Assembly (NCBI GenBank): GCA_023213315.1 | Contig: JAKCPI010010562.1 | Coordinates: 31,201-95,200 of the forward strand | Source: Euborellia annulipes | Lineage: Eukaryota > Arthropoda > Insecta > Dermaptera > Anisolabididae | Reading direction: 5' to 3' | Length of the DNA stretch: 64,000 nucleotides | Shown: one piece after another, positions 1 to 11,881 of the stretch | How positions within the stretch are numbered: position 1 is the stretch's first letter | Layout: every line of letters starts with the position of its first letter | The notes under the pieces: model-generated | Told to the model about the DNA's origin: nothing | The model's database searches: none | The model's input: only the letters and a program-made list of their open reading frames with translations | Made by a program: the position numbers and the translations under genes

Positions 1-392
1 TATTTCTTTTATATTTCAACTTCGAAGGCCAATTCAGCTGCGCTAAATAAAATTAGGAATATTAATTTTTTGTTTGTTTGTTTTTTTCAAGAAATTACAT
101 TTCCATATCATTAATGAATATTATGATAAATGAATTCATTGGGTGTTATATTATCAGGTACAAGCCCTCAGGAGAGGAGTTTTTTAAATCTTGAGGAATT
201 TGTAATTTTTTATCTAAAAATAAAATACATAAAGAGAATTATAGTATTTTTTGGTCCACTGGGGGGGGGGAGACATACTAATTTGCTTCTGATTCTAGAA
301 TGTTTTCAAACTTTTAATAAAAGGAATTAAATTTTTTTTTTTCAGATAGTCCTTGAACTTATGAGACAATATTTCTCGGACTCAATCTCCAG

Positions 393-510
393 ATGCTGTA
401 TTTTACCTAAACAGGCATCATCATACAGAACGAGACTTATATAAAAAGTTGGAGGGGTTATTATTACTTTATACACGAATGATGAAGGACATTACTCTTC
501 GAGTCAGCTG
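393..510 (+). other. Possible exon of an unrecognised gene
   Basis: From an AG at 391-392 to a GTAATT donor at 511, one frame reads DAVFYLNRHHHTERDLYKKL then EGLLLLYTRMMKDITLRVS. The residue mix (D, E, R, K, H, T) differs from what random AT-rich DNA gives. The upstream exon would be outside the window and no convincing downstream exon was found. Confidence 0.25.
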
Positions 511-3500
511 GTAATTTTTTTTCTTAAATTAATTTTCAATAAAACAAATTTGACTTTCTATTGCCTATATTATATTTTTATTATAGAAAGTATTTTTTTT
601 TTTATATAAGCTGAAATAGTTTTTTAGCGAAACTATCCAAAAATGTATTACATTTTATTAATTACTGTCGTTTTCTTTTCTTTCAGTTCCCGGTCTACTT
701 TCATGAGATTGATTTGACTTCTGCCCTCTCTTCTGGAGTAACAAGTGAGCCTCGCTTCTGCTGCAACAATTCTTCTCGAGTAGCAACTGATCTTCTCTTC
801 TAGTCTTTCTACTGAGCTTCTCTTCTCAAGGAACTTGAAGTAAGCCCAGCGATTATATTAAAGGAGACTCAGATTTTTTACAGTTTAACTAGAGTTGAGC
901 TCTTCTTAAATTTTTACAGTCAAAAAGAGTCAAGTGATATTCTTTTAGAAATTGTTAATAACAGCGCTAGTTTGATGTCAAAATTAATATCGATATGATA
1001 TTTAGGCCAATCTTAAAAATTTGAAAAAATATTATAAACCATATAGTTGGTGATATTTTTTTCAAATTTCTAATAAAGGAACAATATATCATTACAATAT
1101 TATGTTCTTTAAATTAGATTAACTTGAAACTATGTTCTCTTACTAAATTTTTCCAAAAAAATCACCAAACTTAAGTTGACTGATGACAATTTTAGTTCTT
1201 CAACTCAAGTGTATCTGTAATGTAAGATGACAAAAAAAAAACTTAAATTCTTTTTACAACAATAATAATTTACAATCAAAGATAAACTTAAAAAGTTTAA
1301 TATTTAAAAATAAAATTTTTTTTAGATTTTGATCAATAGTTGAGAATTCGCACATATACACACACACTCACACACATATATTATGTAAGTCATGTGGTTC
1401 CCAACTTATTTTCAATTATAAACCGTTATTTATTCATTTTTGTATTCATAAAACGGATAAACGAAAAACGATTAACATTTTCAAAGACAAATTATGATTC
1501 TATTACTTTAATAATAAAAATAATTAAGAAATTTTCATTTTTCTTCTGAACGGGAATATCTTTAATTTTTTCATATTTGCACTTGTCCATCGTGATGTTG
1601 TAATTTATATTTAAATTACAAAAAAAAAAAAAAATGAAATAAATAAATAATAAAAATAAATTTAATTTTTATATAAAAAAGAACATCTCGTGGTGCAATT
1701 GCAATGCGCGGTGGTTGAGAACCCTGATTTGCAACTTGGTTATTTTCATTTTTTTACTATATTCTTTTATTAAAGTTCATTTATTTTTAATTAGAATTTC
1801 ATCATTTACCTAAAACTACTAATTTCTCTAAATAAATTATGTAGATTTCTATTTTTTTCCGAATCATTCTTATACCGTGTGATTTTTTTTATATATAAAT
1901 AAAATAAAAATTGTAATAAATAAAGAAAAAAAAATCAATTTATATATAAAAAAACAAAATTATAGATATTTGAAAATTTTATAAAAATTGATTATAAAAT
2001 TCAATTTTCAGTTCAAATGAAGTTTAAAGATGAAAATAACTCTCTCAATCCTCTACCTCCCTACCCTTCCTCTCAAACACTCACACACACATAGGTATTT
2101 TAGGCCCCAAACTCTCTTCCTCTTTAGGTTAGGTTTCCTTGCTGCCTTGTCTGCGAGATCACCAAGTCGTCATGTTATAAGGTGTGTTCTGCCATTCTGG
2201 CAAACATTTAGCTAATAGGTAATGAAGAAAGGGTGGGTTTTTAGCTTCAGGGCTTCTCTTTCAGTGTATTCTTCGAGCGATTCGATGGAAATGGAGGATG
2301 GAAATGAAACAAGGTATTTACATGCCCTCTCTATAGGAGTAGGAATGGACATAAGGCCCATTTAGATTTTTTAATTCTTTATTTACAAACTAAAAATTAT
2401 ATTTTGAATCAAATATTCAAATTAAAGAAATTTCATCAAAAAAGTTAAACAAATTAATTAATTGAAGCAGCCATTTTTAAACTACACAATACACATAATA
2501 AAGCTTTTAATATCAATATAAACACAAAAACCAAAACTAAACAATTTTGCTACAAAATTTATTAATTGGCTGCAAATATTTTTACCAATCTGAGTCTCCT
2601 CTTTATTTTTAATAAGCAGATCCTGTCATCGATGATGAAGGGGACGGTTTCTATAAATTTAAATGTTTAATTTTCAAAATTTGTTTTTTGTAAAATTTGT
2701 TTTTGTCAATTTTTAATTTCGAAGGTTTTTTTTTTCAACTCCTAAATCCCCTCAGATCCGCTTATTTTTATTATTTTTATTATTGCTTGCGAAAAACGAG
2801 TAAAGCCAAGAAGTCTAAAAAAAAAATGGGAGTTTCAAATGCTTAAAAGATTACAAATTTAGAGATTCAGTACAAAAAATAATTTAATTTAATTTTATTT
2901 AAATTTAATAAAATTAATATTTTTTATTTTGTTTGAAAAATTTCTTCGAAAGTAGCTATCTTGTAAATGTAAAATGTTCAATTTTATAATTAATTAAGAA
3001 TTTGATTTATATATAATAACTCCATTGTCTCTTTACTCTTCTTCCGCAAGCAATAGTTATATAAGTAAAAATTGTAAAAAGCAAAATAAAAATTAAATTT
3101 ATAGTTATCATATTTTTTACATTTTAAATGGTTTATTTGAATTATATATAGTAGTCCTTGACTTAAGTGACTGCTAATTAAAATTTTATAATTTTTCTTA
3201 GTATAAAATTTATTTAATAATTGTTTCATAATTTTTTTGAAGTATTTTAGGCACTTCTTCATCAGCAGTTCACATTCAAATGCCATATACAAGTTAACTT
3301 GCAATTCTTTATATAGAGTCCTTGGATCAAACTCCAAATGCTCTAAATTAATTTGTAAATTCCTTTAATGGTTGAATATTAATTTATATGTGACATGAGT
3401 GTGAATCATTAAAAGAAGTCCCGACAAGTCCTTCTGAATTATTTGGAACTTTATTAGATAAAAGAAAACTCACAAAAATTATAAAATTTTAATAAGCAAA

Positions 3501-5048
3501 CACTTATTCAATTTATTAGGAGCAAAATTTATTTGATATATTTTGAAATTTTTAAAAATTTTTTATTTATTTACCTCACCACTTAATCCTTGGTTTAAGG
3601 ATGAGTCGAATTCATAAAAATATTTTAAGAATTTCTATTTAAGAACAAATACAAAAGATTTTTTCCATCATATCAACGAAACCAAATTTTATTTTTTCTC
3701 TATTTATTGAAACTTTAAAATGTCAATGAATCTACTGTATTTTTTTTATTCTGCTTTATTATTTCAATTGTTGTTAGAATTAAGGGACATTATTTTTTTG
3801 TAAATATTTTTTGTAAACTTGAGCTCTCTCGGATTTCCGTTCGCTAGAAAATCAGCATGCAATCAAAAATCACTGTTTACCCCCGTTAGGCGTTAGGCAG
3901 TCTAGAGTTTGGAAGGAAGAGACGAGTTCTTGTTTTTTATTTTTTTTTTTATTTTTGATATAACTCAAAAACCGAAACTTGTCATGTTTCATTGGATTCT
4001 TGATTCTGATCACATTGATTTCGAACAGCAAGTGAATATAAAGATTCTCTTGTGGAGAGTAATAACAACCTTTCGATAAATGATTACTAGATTTAGGCAG
4101 GTATTTCATCATCAGTACTCAGTTCAGTTCGGATCCTTGTGTTAAGATGATAAGTCCAATGAAAATACAACAAGTTTCTTCTATTCGGACAAAATTAATT
4201 AGGCCTTAGGCCTATGAAAGTTCTCTTCGGCCAAAATTAAATGCATGTCTTTCGATTTTTATTATATTAGGGAATGATAGAGGTGAGGGGGATCACTCTC
4301 CCCGGGCGCAATAATATTTAAATATAGGTCCCTTTAGCTTAGCTTCACTTAAACAACAATGATATTTGAATTTGGGAGAGTGGTCACACTTAATGAATAT
4401 GCAATTTTTGCACTTCTAAAGCTTTTTTTAAATTTTAGATCTTTATGATCTTTCTTTTCTGATTTTTATGCATTTTATGCGAAGAATAAAAAGGAAGAAT
4501 TGTGAGTGAAGTACGAACATTCATTCTTCGAAGACTATGAAGACCAAGAATACATATCAACAAAGGCATACTCTATGAAGATCAACAAAGGCAATACTTT
4601 ATGAAGAAGACGCCTCCACGCCTCAACCTCTTCAAAAGAAGCTTAAATGTGTGAATTTGTGTTGTGTATTTAAAATAATATTTTTTATGTAAAAACTATG
4701 TATAAACTATTAAAAAAAAATAAATGTTTCCCATTTTATTTTTCAGCCGAGGATGTCAACTTGTATTCATAATTAATTCATCAAAAGAGAATTAATTTTG
4801 AATATGAGTTTTTTATTTAACATTTTGAGATTTTTTTTGTTTAGATAGTAAGCGAGCGATAGCAGAAACCAACACCTGAATGGATTTCTTCAAATGAATT
4901 TTGCCAACTTATTATGGTGCATCTTTATGAAAAAGTAATTATCTTTTTCTTATTTTTAATAGTATAGTCCTTGATATTGAATTTTTTTTTTTTTTTAGAA
5001 TAAAAAAAAATTCACACTTTTTCTCATTCACACTCACACTCACACACA
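511..5048. other. AT-rich intergenic DNA
   Basis: No gene recognised. 690-840 has imperfect CTTCTCTTCT-type repeats after a TTTCTTTCAG; 1361-1381 is (CA)-rich; 5010-5048 is a SINE tail piece. Short open frames here are AT-rich and unlike proteins. Confidence 0.5.
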
Positions 5049-5411
5049 CAGTAGCGTATCCAGGTGGGGGGGAAGGGGGCCCCCCCCCCCCCCCCCCGGC
5101 GAATCAAGCTTTTGGCGCCCCTCGCGCATCCCCTTTTTCCCAAAATCTCCGGCTTTTTTTTGTAATTTCATAATAAATTCATGGGTGGGGGCGAAGGGGA
5201 TCCTGCCCCCCCCCCCCGCCCCAGGAGCATTAAGCTGCTTTTTCCCAAAATTTACGGCTTTTTTTGAAATTTCATATTAAATTCGTTTTATATCACAAAT
5301 TCGGAAAAAAATTACAAAAAAAAAGCCCGAATGAGATTCGAATACTAAAAGAAAAAAAAAAAGGTCGAACGAATCGGCCCCCTCCGCCCTCAAAGGCTAG
5401 TTACGCCGCTG
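5049..5411. mobile_element. Short hAT-like element, probably composite
   Basis: Ends CAGTAGCGTATCCAGG and CTAGTTACGCCGCTG are of the same style as the elements with exact duplications, and the interior has several long C/G runs. I find no matching 8-bp flanks; the left end abuts a CACACA run of a SINE tail. Two related elements may have recombined here. Confidence 0.6.
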
Positions 5412-5815
5412 GGTAAATGTTAACTATTCCCAAACTTTGGTTTTATGATCGACACAGCGGATCTCGAAAAAACACTCTCGGGGGGGGGGGGGTTAATTAC
5501 CGCCTTGTATCTGCCCTTGTACTGTTATTTAATAATAGAAAAGATAATTTGATTAATGAGTTGTTGGACAGTCATTTGTTCTGAGTGCAGCTGCTATTTG
5601 GGTTGCCTTACATTCAGGGGTGCTCCAAAAAATTGCAACAAAAATTTTATAGACCTACTGGTCTGGTTCATTTAAATGGGTGATAAGATAGTCGAATAAT
5701 AAGCTTCCTACAGTGCAAGAATCCATACATATTAAAATAAATCCATCCTTAGAGCAATATGAAATACATCGGATTTTACCCTTTATAATACAATATTGAT
5801 TTTAAGGTGCGCGTC

Positions 5816-6191
5816 TCGAAAAACCGTTAAAACACGATTGACTCGAGGCGGCAAGAGATGGCGTTAGTGTTCCCCCATTGGAATACACGGAACTTGTTCC
5901 ATTTCATTCTAGACTTTCCAGCTATTTAATTAAAGGCAAAAAATTAATTATTCTTTAACACAATGATTACTAATTTAATTATCTACAACTTATAGAGCTT
6001 CTTTTTTTAAAATATCTTTTATTTAATGCGATTAATCTAAAAAAAAAAATTTTTTTTTCGAAAATCAAAAAAAGGGCTTCTATTATTTGTAGATATTTTA
6101 AATAGCTTTAATTAAAAAAAAATTTGAGGTCGATAGCTTCGAAATTGTGGCCGCTGGAAAGTCCCAAAATTAGCACCCCGAGACGCGCACC
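5816..6191. mobile_element. TTAA-target MITE (GGTGCGCGTCTCG ends), copy 1
   Basis: Ends GGTGCGCGTCTCG and CGAGACGCGCACC, flanked by TTAA on both sides (5812-5815, 6192-6195). The TTAA duplication is the mark of piggyBac-type transposases. Non-coding, with GCGGCAAGAGATGGCG near the left end. Confidence 0.85.
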
Positions 6192-6195
6192 TTAA

Positions 6196-8499
6196 CGAAA
6201 TTTTTAGTTTAGTCCAGTAAATTAACAATCAACAATATTGATTAAAATTAACCCGAAAATAAAATTAATCTCCCTTTCTGTTTTTTTTAAGAGTTCGGCT
6301 TCTTTTCCAAAAATCTAACAACTTTATTAAGAAATCCAATTGGACAATTCGAGTCACGCGCTCTACCTGGTGAGTAGTAGGCTCTTTTTTTTCTTTTTCT
6401 TTTTTAAATACAAAATTTTTTTCAAAAAGCAAGTTGAATGTATTTTTTTTTTTTCTTTTGTTTGATTGCATCGCCATTGCTATGTTATATATCAAATCGA
6501 AACGAAGAAGAGACGACGACGATATATATAAAGTGCGTGTAGGATATATTTATACTGGTTGTTGGGGGAGGGGGGGGAGGGTTTGTTTATGTGCATTTGG
6601 AAAGGACTGCCGTTTGGCTTGGGAAATAAAAAGGGGGATGGGGGTCAGCAAAGAAGGGGACAATCCTCAAAGGCCCCGACCGCCAACTTGGCTGCTGATC
6701 ATAAACCAGGCAGGACTTGTCTCTCTCTTTGTTGCTCCTTGCTCCTCCTCGTCCTCCTCCTCCTTCTTCTTCTTCTTCTTCTCTCTAATCACTTCTTTAT
6801 ATACCGCAAGCTACTCAAGATATATGGACATCATTTGGCCAATTTAGAAAAATTATCTTTCTTTTTTTTTGCCAAATAAATTATTACTTATTACACATAC
6901 AGTGATACAGCTACAGAGATTTGAGGAGCGCTATCACTACACAATCCGAATTAGACCACATCAGTCACAATGGTGAGGGGATTAACTATCTATATATATT
7001 AATTGCGGAGTGTCCGTCTGTCCGTCTGTCTGTCTGTCTGTTCGTCTGTCACGCTCTATTTGACAAACTTCCCGGTGAACTTTCGAAACAAAATTTTGCA
7101 GTCTTATAGAGGACGTTATGGAGAATCCCGGAAAAATACTCAGGCCCCGAAATTCCTGTAACTTTTTGAGTTATTAATTCTTAAAGTTACGATTTCTCCC
7201 ATAGGAAATGTATAGAGAAATATTTAAGTATTCTTTGCAGTTGTGTATTCTATGAAAGTAAACAAATCCTCAAGTAGGCACTGGACTGGAATTGTTGGTA
7301 ATAATAATTTTCTTTTTATAATGAATAAAAAGGCGAGGGTCCGCCTATTATATATATAGGTAAAATGAAACTACAGTCACCTTCACATTCTCCAAAATAA
7401 CCTTTGCTATCCTATTATCTGATAAATAGTTTTTAACACATATGTAACAATATCTTATCTTATCTTATACTATTACACGAGCAATGTATGTTTGTTTGTT
7501 TGTTTGTTAATATATATGCATATCAGTTCTCGAAAACGGCTCTAACGATTTTTTTCAAATTTTAAATATATACTATTTGTGGTCCCAAAATGAAATTGTG
7601 CTAGGTCTCATGTTTGGGAAAATTCGGGTACTAGTACTTTACTGGTGTACTTTTTTTTAGTTTTTTACAATTTTCGTTTTAAAGGTTTTATAATGTTCAA
7701 AGGCTAGTGGGCTTGCTTCCTGGTCAAACCCTCCCTCTCTTTACCCCCGACCCACAGATTTAGAATATATCCACGAATATTAAATTTCAATTAATGTGCA
7801 ATTTTGTAAATTTAATTTTTTATATTAATAATTACTTACAATGTATTTAATTTAATAATGTCAACAAGGCCAATTAGTAGAAAAATAGCTATTATTTAAA
7901 TTCTATTATTAAAATACTAATTATTAATTAATTTTATTAAAAATAATGATTTTTAATTGTCTCCAGACTGACGCATTTCCTGGGCAACTCTCTAATATCT
8001 CATGATTAAAGTTTTCTTATGAGGCACTATCACCTCCAAATATCCACTCAGTAATGTTGCTATTCCTCAAAACTCTCCCTGGACTGTTACTTCTTATTTT
8101 GGTGTTTTTATTGATGTTTCCATTGAGGAGCAAATTGTCTCGTTATAATTTCTTTCAAATTTTAAGTATTTTCTTATTTCTTCTATACAAATCAAATTCG
8201 CGCCCCTCGAGTATTCGTACTTTACTGATGTACTTTTTTTAGATTTTTAGAATTTTATGAAAAAAGACCGAGCTCCGGCTCGGTCACCCCGGAACTTTTA
8301 ATAAAAAGCTATCTCTACAAATAAAACTTCTGAATTGATAATTTGGTGATTTGATGATTTGCATAGGCTGTATGAAACAGGTGTAGTCATATATTTGTCA
8401 ATAGATGAAACTTATAAAATTGAAACAAAGTCAATTTTTGGGATTCAAATAAAAATTAGTTTTCAGAAAATATATATTTTTTTCTTGTCTTTTCAGCAT
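6196..8499. other. Intergenic DNA with (GTCT)n repeats
   Basis: 6559-6790 is unusually GC-rich and ends in (CTC/CTT)n; it may be part of a transcript, but no frame is convincing. 7010-7050 is a (GTCT)n run at the start of a dispersed repeat that recurs at 38870-38985 (ATTTTGCA...GGAAAAATACTC) and, in its GAGGGTCCGCC part, at 63050. Confidence 0.5.
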
Positions 8500-9135
8500 C
8501 TTAGGTTTTCTTCTGAGGTCAAATCTACCGCAAGGAAATTAGATTTCCTATTCAAAACGAAGGGTTACTTTTCCTCCCAACAACTCCTGACCCTCTATAA
8601 AGCCCAAATTCGGCCGTGTCTTGAATATGGTTCCCAACTTTGGCGAGGGGCGTCGAAAGACGCTCTCTCCTCCTTGGAAGCCTTACAGAGGCGTGCATTT
8701 AGACTGATAGGTGATTCTACCCTTACTGCATCCCTACAGTCACTAGATCATAGAAGAAGCGTGTCTTTACTCCCTCTCTTCTATAGGTATTATTACCACG
8801 GTCAATGCTCTGCCGAATTAAAATCAATTATCCGACCCAATGCAACATATTCACGGAACACAAGAGATGCATCGTCTCAGCATCCCTGCTGTCCAGATCA
8901 CGACTAACAGAACTAGTCAATTCCAAACATTGTCCCGTGATTGAAACAAGCTCCCTGCGTCTATCTTCCCCAAAACCTACAATCTTCAGACTTTCAAGTC
9001 TAATCTCAACAGGCATCTTCTCAGTTCCCGCAGTTGAGTTCCCCTTTTATGCTTCTCTTTCGTTTTTATTTTCTTCCTGGCTGCATATGACCACTGGTCA
9101 TTATAGGTCTTCGGATCTCTTGCACCCATTCTAAC
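8500..9135 (+). pseudogene. Non-LTR retrotransposon reverse transcriptase C-terminus (LINE), broken
   Basis: Residues such as KLDFLFKTKGYFSSQQLLTL, QIRPCLEYGSQLW and ALQRRAFRLIGD are the C-terminal region of Jockey/RTE-type reverse transcriptase proteins. The frame is open to 8907, then shifts. The tail (LPASIFPKTYNLQTFKSNLN) runs on in another frame to 9037, with an in-frame TGA where the family has Trp. The first half of the ORF is absent, so this is a 5'-truncated dead copy. Its 3' untranslated part (about 9038-9135) recurs inverted at 56893-57100. Confidence 0.85.
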
Positions 9136-9508
9136 TCAAAGATGCATTGTTAGTTTTGTCAAAAAAATTTTCGCAATGTCAGTTGTCTTATAATTTTTTT
9201 ATCTTCTCCTATTTTACGGTCATATAAAATCAACCATATAGGAGGATTGTTTTCTTCTTTAAAGAGCAGGCTCAAAGCTTTCTTATACGGTCTTCTATTC
9301 TCTGGAGATTGGCGCCTTTTAATTAGAGGAAAGTGAGAAATTGTCTTACACAAAAGGGTTATCTCATCAAGAAAATAAATACCCTAAAACAGGACCGTGG
9401 CCAGAAAAATTCTTTGGGGGTGAGGAGGATCCAAGAGATAATCCTCTCTCCTCAATGAATATTTCAATGAATAATAATATCTAACAGTATTTAAAATTTT
9501 AATACCAT

Positions 9509-9801
9509 CCCACACAGCACAAAATATTGCAGCAATGTTGCAGAAATATTGCGAATCTTGTTCAATATTGACAATATTGCAGCAACATTGATGCAATATT
9601 GCAAATCTTGGCAACATTGCTGCAATATTGCAACGGCAATATTCCAAGCTAGGAATATTGTTGCAATATTCCTATGTCCGCCTTTTTGCAACATTGCAGA
9701 AATATTGCGGCAATATTGCTGTTTGAGCTGCAATATTGCATCAATGTTCTCAAATTGTCAATATTAAAGATTCGAATATTTTGAATATTTTGTGGTGTGG
9801 G
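9509..9801. mobile_element. CAATATTGC-rich terminal-inverted-repeat element, copy 1
   Basis: Ends CCCACACAGCACAAAATATT and AATATTTTGTGGTGTGGG. The whole interior is built from CAATATTGC and GCAACATTGC motifs on both strands. The dinucleotide AT flanks both sides. The short open frames here are by-products of the repeated motif. Confidence 0.75.
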
Positions 9802-10234
9802 ATGTTTCTCTCTATATATTAGAATTTCTCTTTATTTAAAATTTTTCAGAATTTCGGATAGGTGAGGGGGAGGGAGGGGGCTTTGGACCCCTGGCTACGA
9901 GCCTGCCCTAAAATTTTCTCTCAGCTTACAATTTGCTTTTCATTGGTTAATTTTTTTTTCAAAATGACCAATCACTTAGCAATTCCCATAGTAATAAAAT
10001 ATCCCAGGTGGTATATTTTACAAACAAGGAAAGCAATAAGTAGAATCTCCAGGGAATGAAATAGAAAAGAGCCCTGACCTTCTTATTATTAATAAACTAA
10101 TAGTACTACTCTTCAGTATATCGATAGATTTTGTGATCTTAAAAAAATTTTTGTAATATTTCTATTTATGTAAATAAAAGAGTGTAGGAAATCTAAATTG
10201 GCGACATTACAGGGAAAGCAGTGAAGTTGGTTTA

Positions 10235-10502
10235 CAGGGGCGTATATAGAAATTTTTTTTCGGGGGGGGCCCGAACTCAAAAGTTTTTCTGAGGAAAATT
10301 TTTTTTTTTTAAGAAACTATACTTTTTTTCACACGAAATTTTTTGAGGAACATTTTTTCTATTGCGGAACCAAAGTTGTCCATCCTGCGGAAAAATTTGT
10401 TGCGCTGTTGTCTGTATATCCCTATATATGTATATGTGTTTGGGAAATTTCGGGGGGGGGGCCCGGGCCCCCTCGCCCCCCCCCCCCTTAAATACGCCCC
10501 TG
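10235..10502. mobile_element. Short hAT-like element (CAGGGGCGTATATAG ends)
   Basis: Ends CAGGGGCGTATATAG and CTTAAATACGCCCCTG. TTGGTTTA flanks exactly (10227-10234, 10503-10510). It contains long C and G runs. Confidence 0.92.
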
Positions 10503-10607
10503 TTGGTTTATTTTTTTGAAATTTGATGTCCAACTTTTTTGAATGCCTGGCCTAACAATAAGAAAGGATAACAGTCTCCAAGATCATTGACAACAACCAA
10601 TGCCGTA

Positions 10608-11413
10608 ACCAGCTTTTTTAGGGCCCTGTGCAAAAGTTTTTTTAGGGCCCCTATATTTTTTGGAAAAAAGTAAAACCATTAAAAAAAACTCGCAAAATTT
10701 TATCTGTTTACCACCTATTTTCAATTCTATGATTTTATGCAGTGGCGTAACGTACATCCCGCAAACCCCTGATGCGGGGGGGGCGGTCAAGTGTATCAGA
10801 AAAATTTAAAATATTTCTTATTCCGATATCAGAGATCATGAAAAAGTTTAGTTTTTTTATTATAAATTTAAAATTTATAAAAAAAATCAAATACTTTAAA
10901 ATAATTTTTCTTTTATTTGATGAATTATTTAAAACTATATTATTAAATCAAAGATTTATGTTAAATATTATATACAATGTATAATTTCAGGGTTATTTTA
11001 AATAAAATTAAATATATTTTATTTTAAAATCTCAATTTCTGTAAAACATATTTGTAAAGAAAATTCAATTAGCAATTTCGTTTTAGTGCCCCCAAAGATC
11101 TCTGGGCAAGGGCGGATCCAGAGGTGTTTCTCGGGGGGGGGTAATCTGGTGTGACTCGTCGCACAGCACACTATTTTTTTTTAATTTCGGGAATTTAAAA
11201 GCACATTCTGTACTTGTTTGCCAGAATATAAATACACATCAAATTTTTAAGTATTAATTTTAAAAATTTTACATTTAAAATACATTTTTTGCGAAAAAAA
11301 GGTATTTTTTTCGAATCTCGGGGGGGGGGTAATTACCCCCTTTACCCCCCCTTGTATCCGCCCTTGTCTCTGGGCCCTGTGGAGGTGCACCTGTTGCACC
11401 TGCCTAGTTACGG
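10608..11413. mobile_element. Larger hAT-like remnant holding the element at 11107
   Basis: Left end near TGCCGTAACCAGC and right end CTAGTTACGGCCCTG look like a terminal pair of the same style, with GGGCCCTGTG sequences just inside both ends. No clear duplication was found, so the exact limits are uncertain. A third piece, GTGGCGTAACGTACATCC at 10742, suggests a further insertion. Confidence 0.5.
11107..11366. mobile_element. Short hAT-like element (CAAGGGCGGATCCAG ends)
   Basis: Ends CAAGGGCGGATCCAGAGG and CTTGTATCCGCCCTTG. TCTCTGGG flanks exactly (11099-11106, 11367-11374). A fragment of the same subfamily (its right end) lies at about 5475-5516. Confidence 0.92.
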
Positions 11414-11881
11414 CCCTGATGCCAATGTCCTGAATGGGTGGCCATATTCTTAAGTGTACTTGTTACATTCCATCATAGTCCAGAAAACCAGGATTGTTGT
11501 ACTGTAAAATCATTAGCCTCTCGGCCGGAATCAAATTAAATCAATAAGCAATCTGCGTCGGACTGAATAGTCCAGGGAAAAATAAAATAAGGACGGAAAA
11601 ATGTTAAGGATCAAAGAAAAAGAAGAAAAATATTGGCGTCTTTCGACGCAATAAATAATTTATTTTAGGAATAACTTAAAATAATGAAATAAAAAAAACA
11701 ACGAATAAAAAAAAATTCAATAAGTTTAAGTGATATAATAATTTCTTTAATATCCCAGGTGAAGGAGGGCGGAGAGAAGGGGCAATATATCTTTAGTGAT
11801 GAATTTTATGTTAATGGATTTATGGATTATTTAAACAAAGAAAGGAACCACATCAACAAAATAAAAAGAAATCATTTAGCA
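11414..11881. other. Upstream region of the IR gene
   Basis: AT-rich; the receptor frame stays open back to about 11759. No clear core promoter could be picked. Confidence 0.4.

Noticed and set aside
3870..4112. 80-codon minus-strand frame
   Set aside because: Low-complexity Lys/Asn/Ile composition expected in AT-rich DNA; no domain or splice evidence.
9384..9767. Several overlapping open frames on both strands
   Set aside because: They are translations of the CAATATTGC motif repeat (NIAAIL, QYCCNI runs), not proteins.
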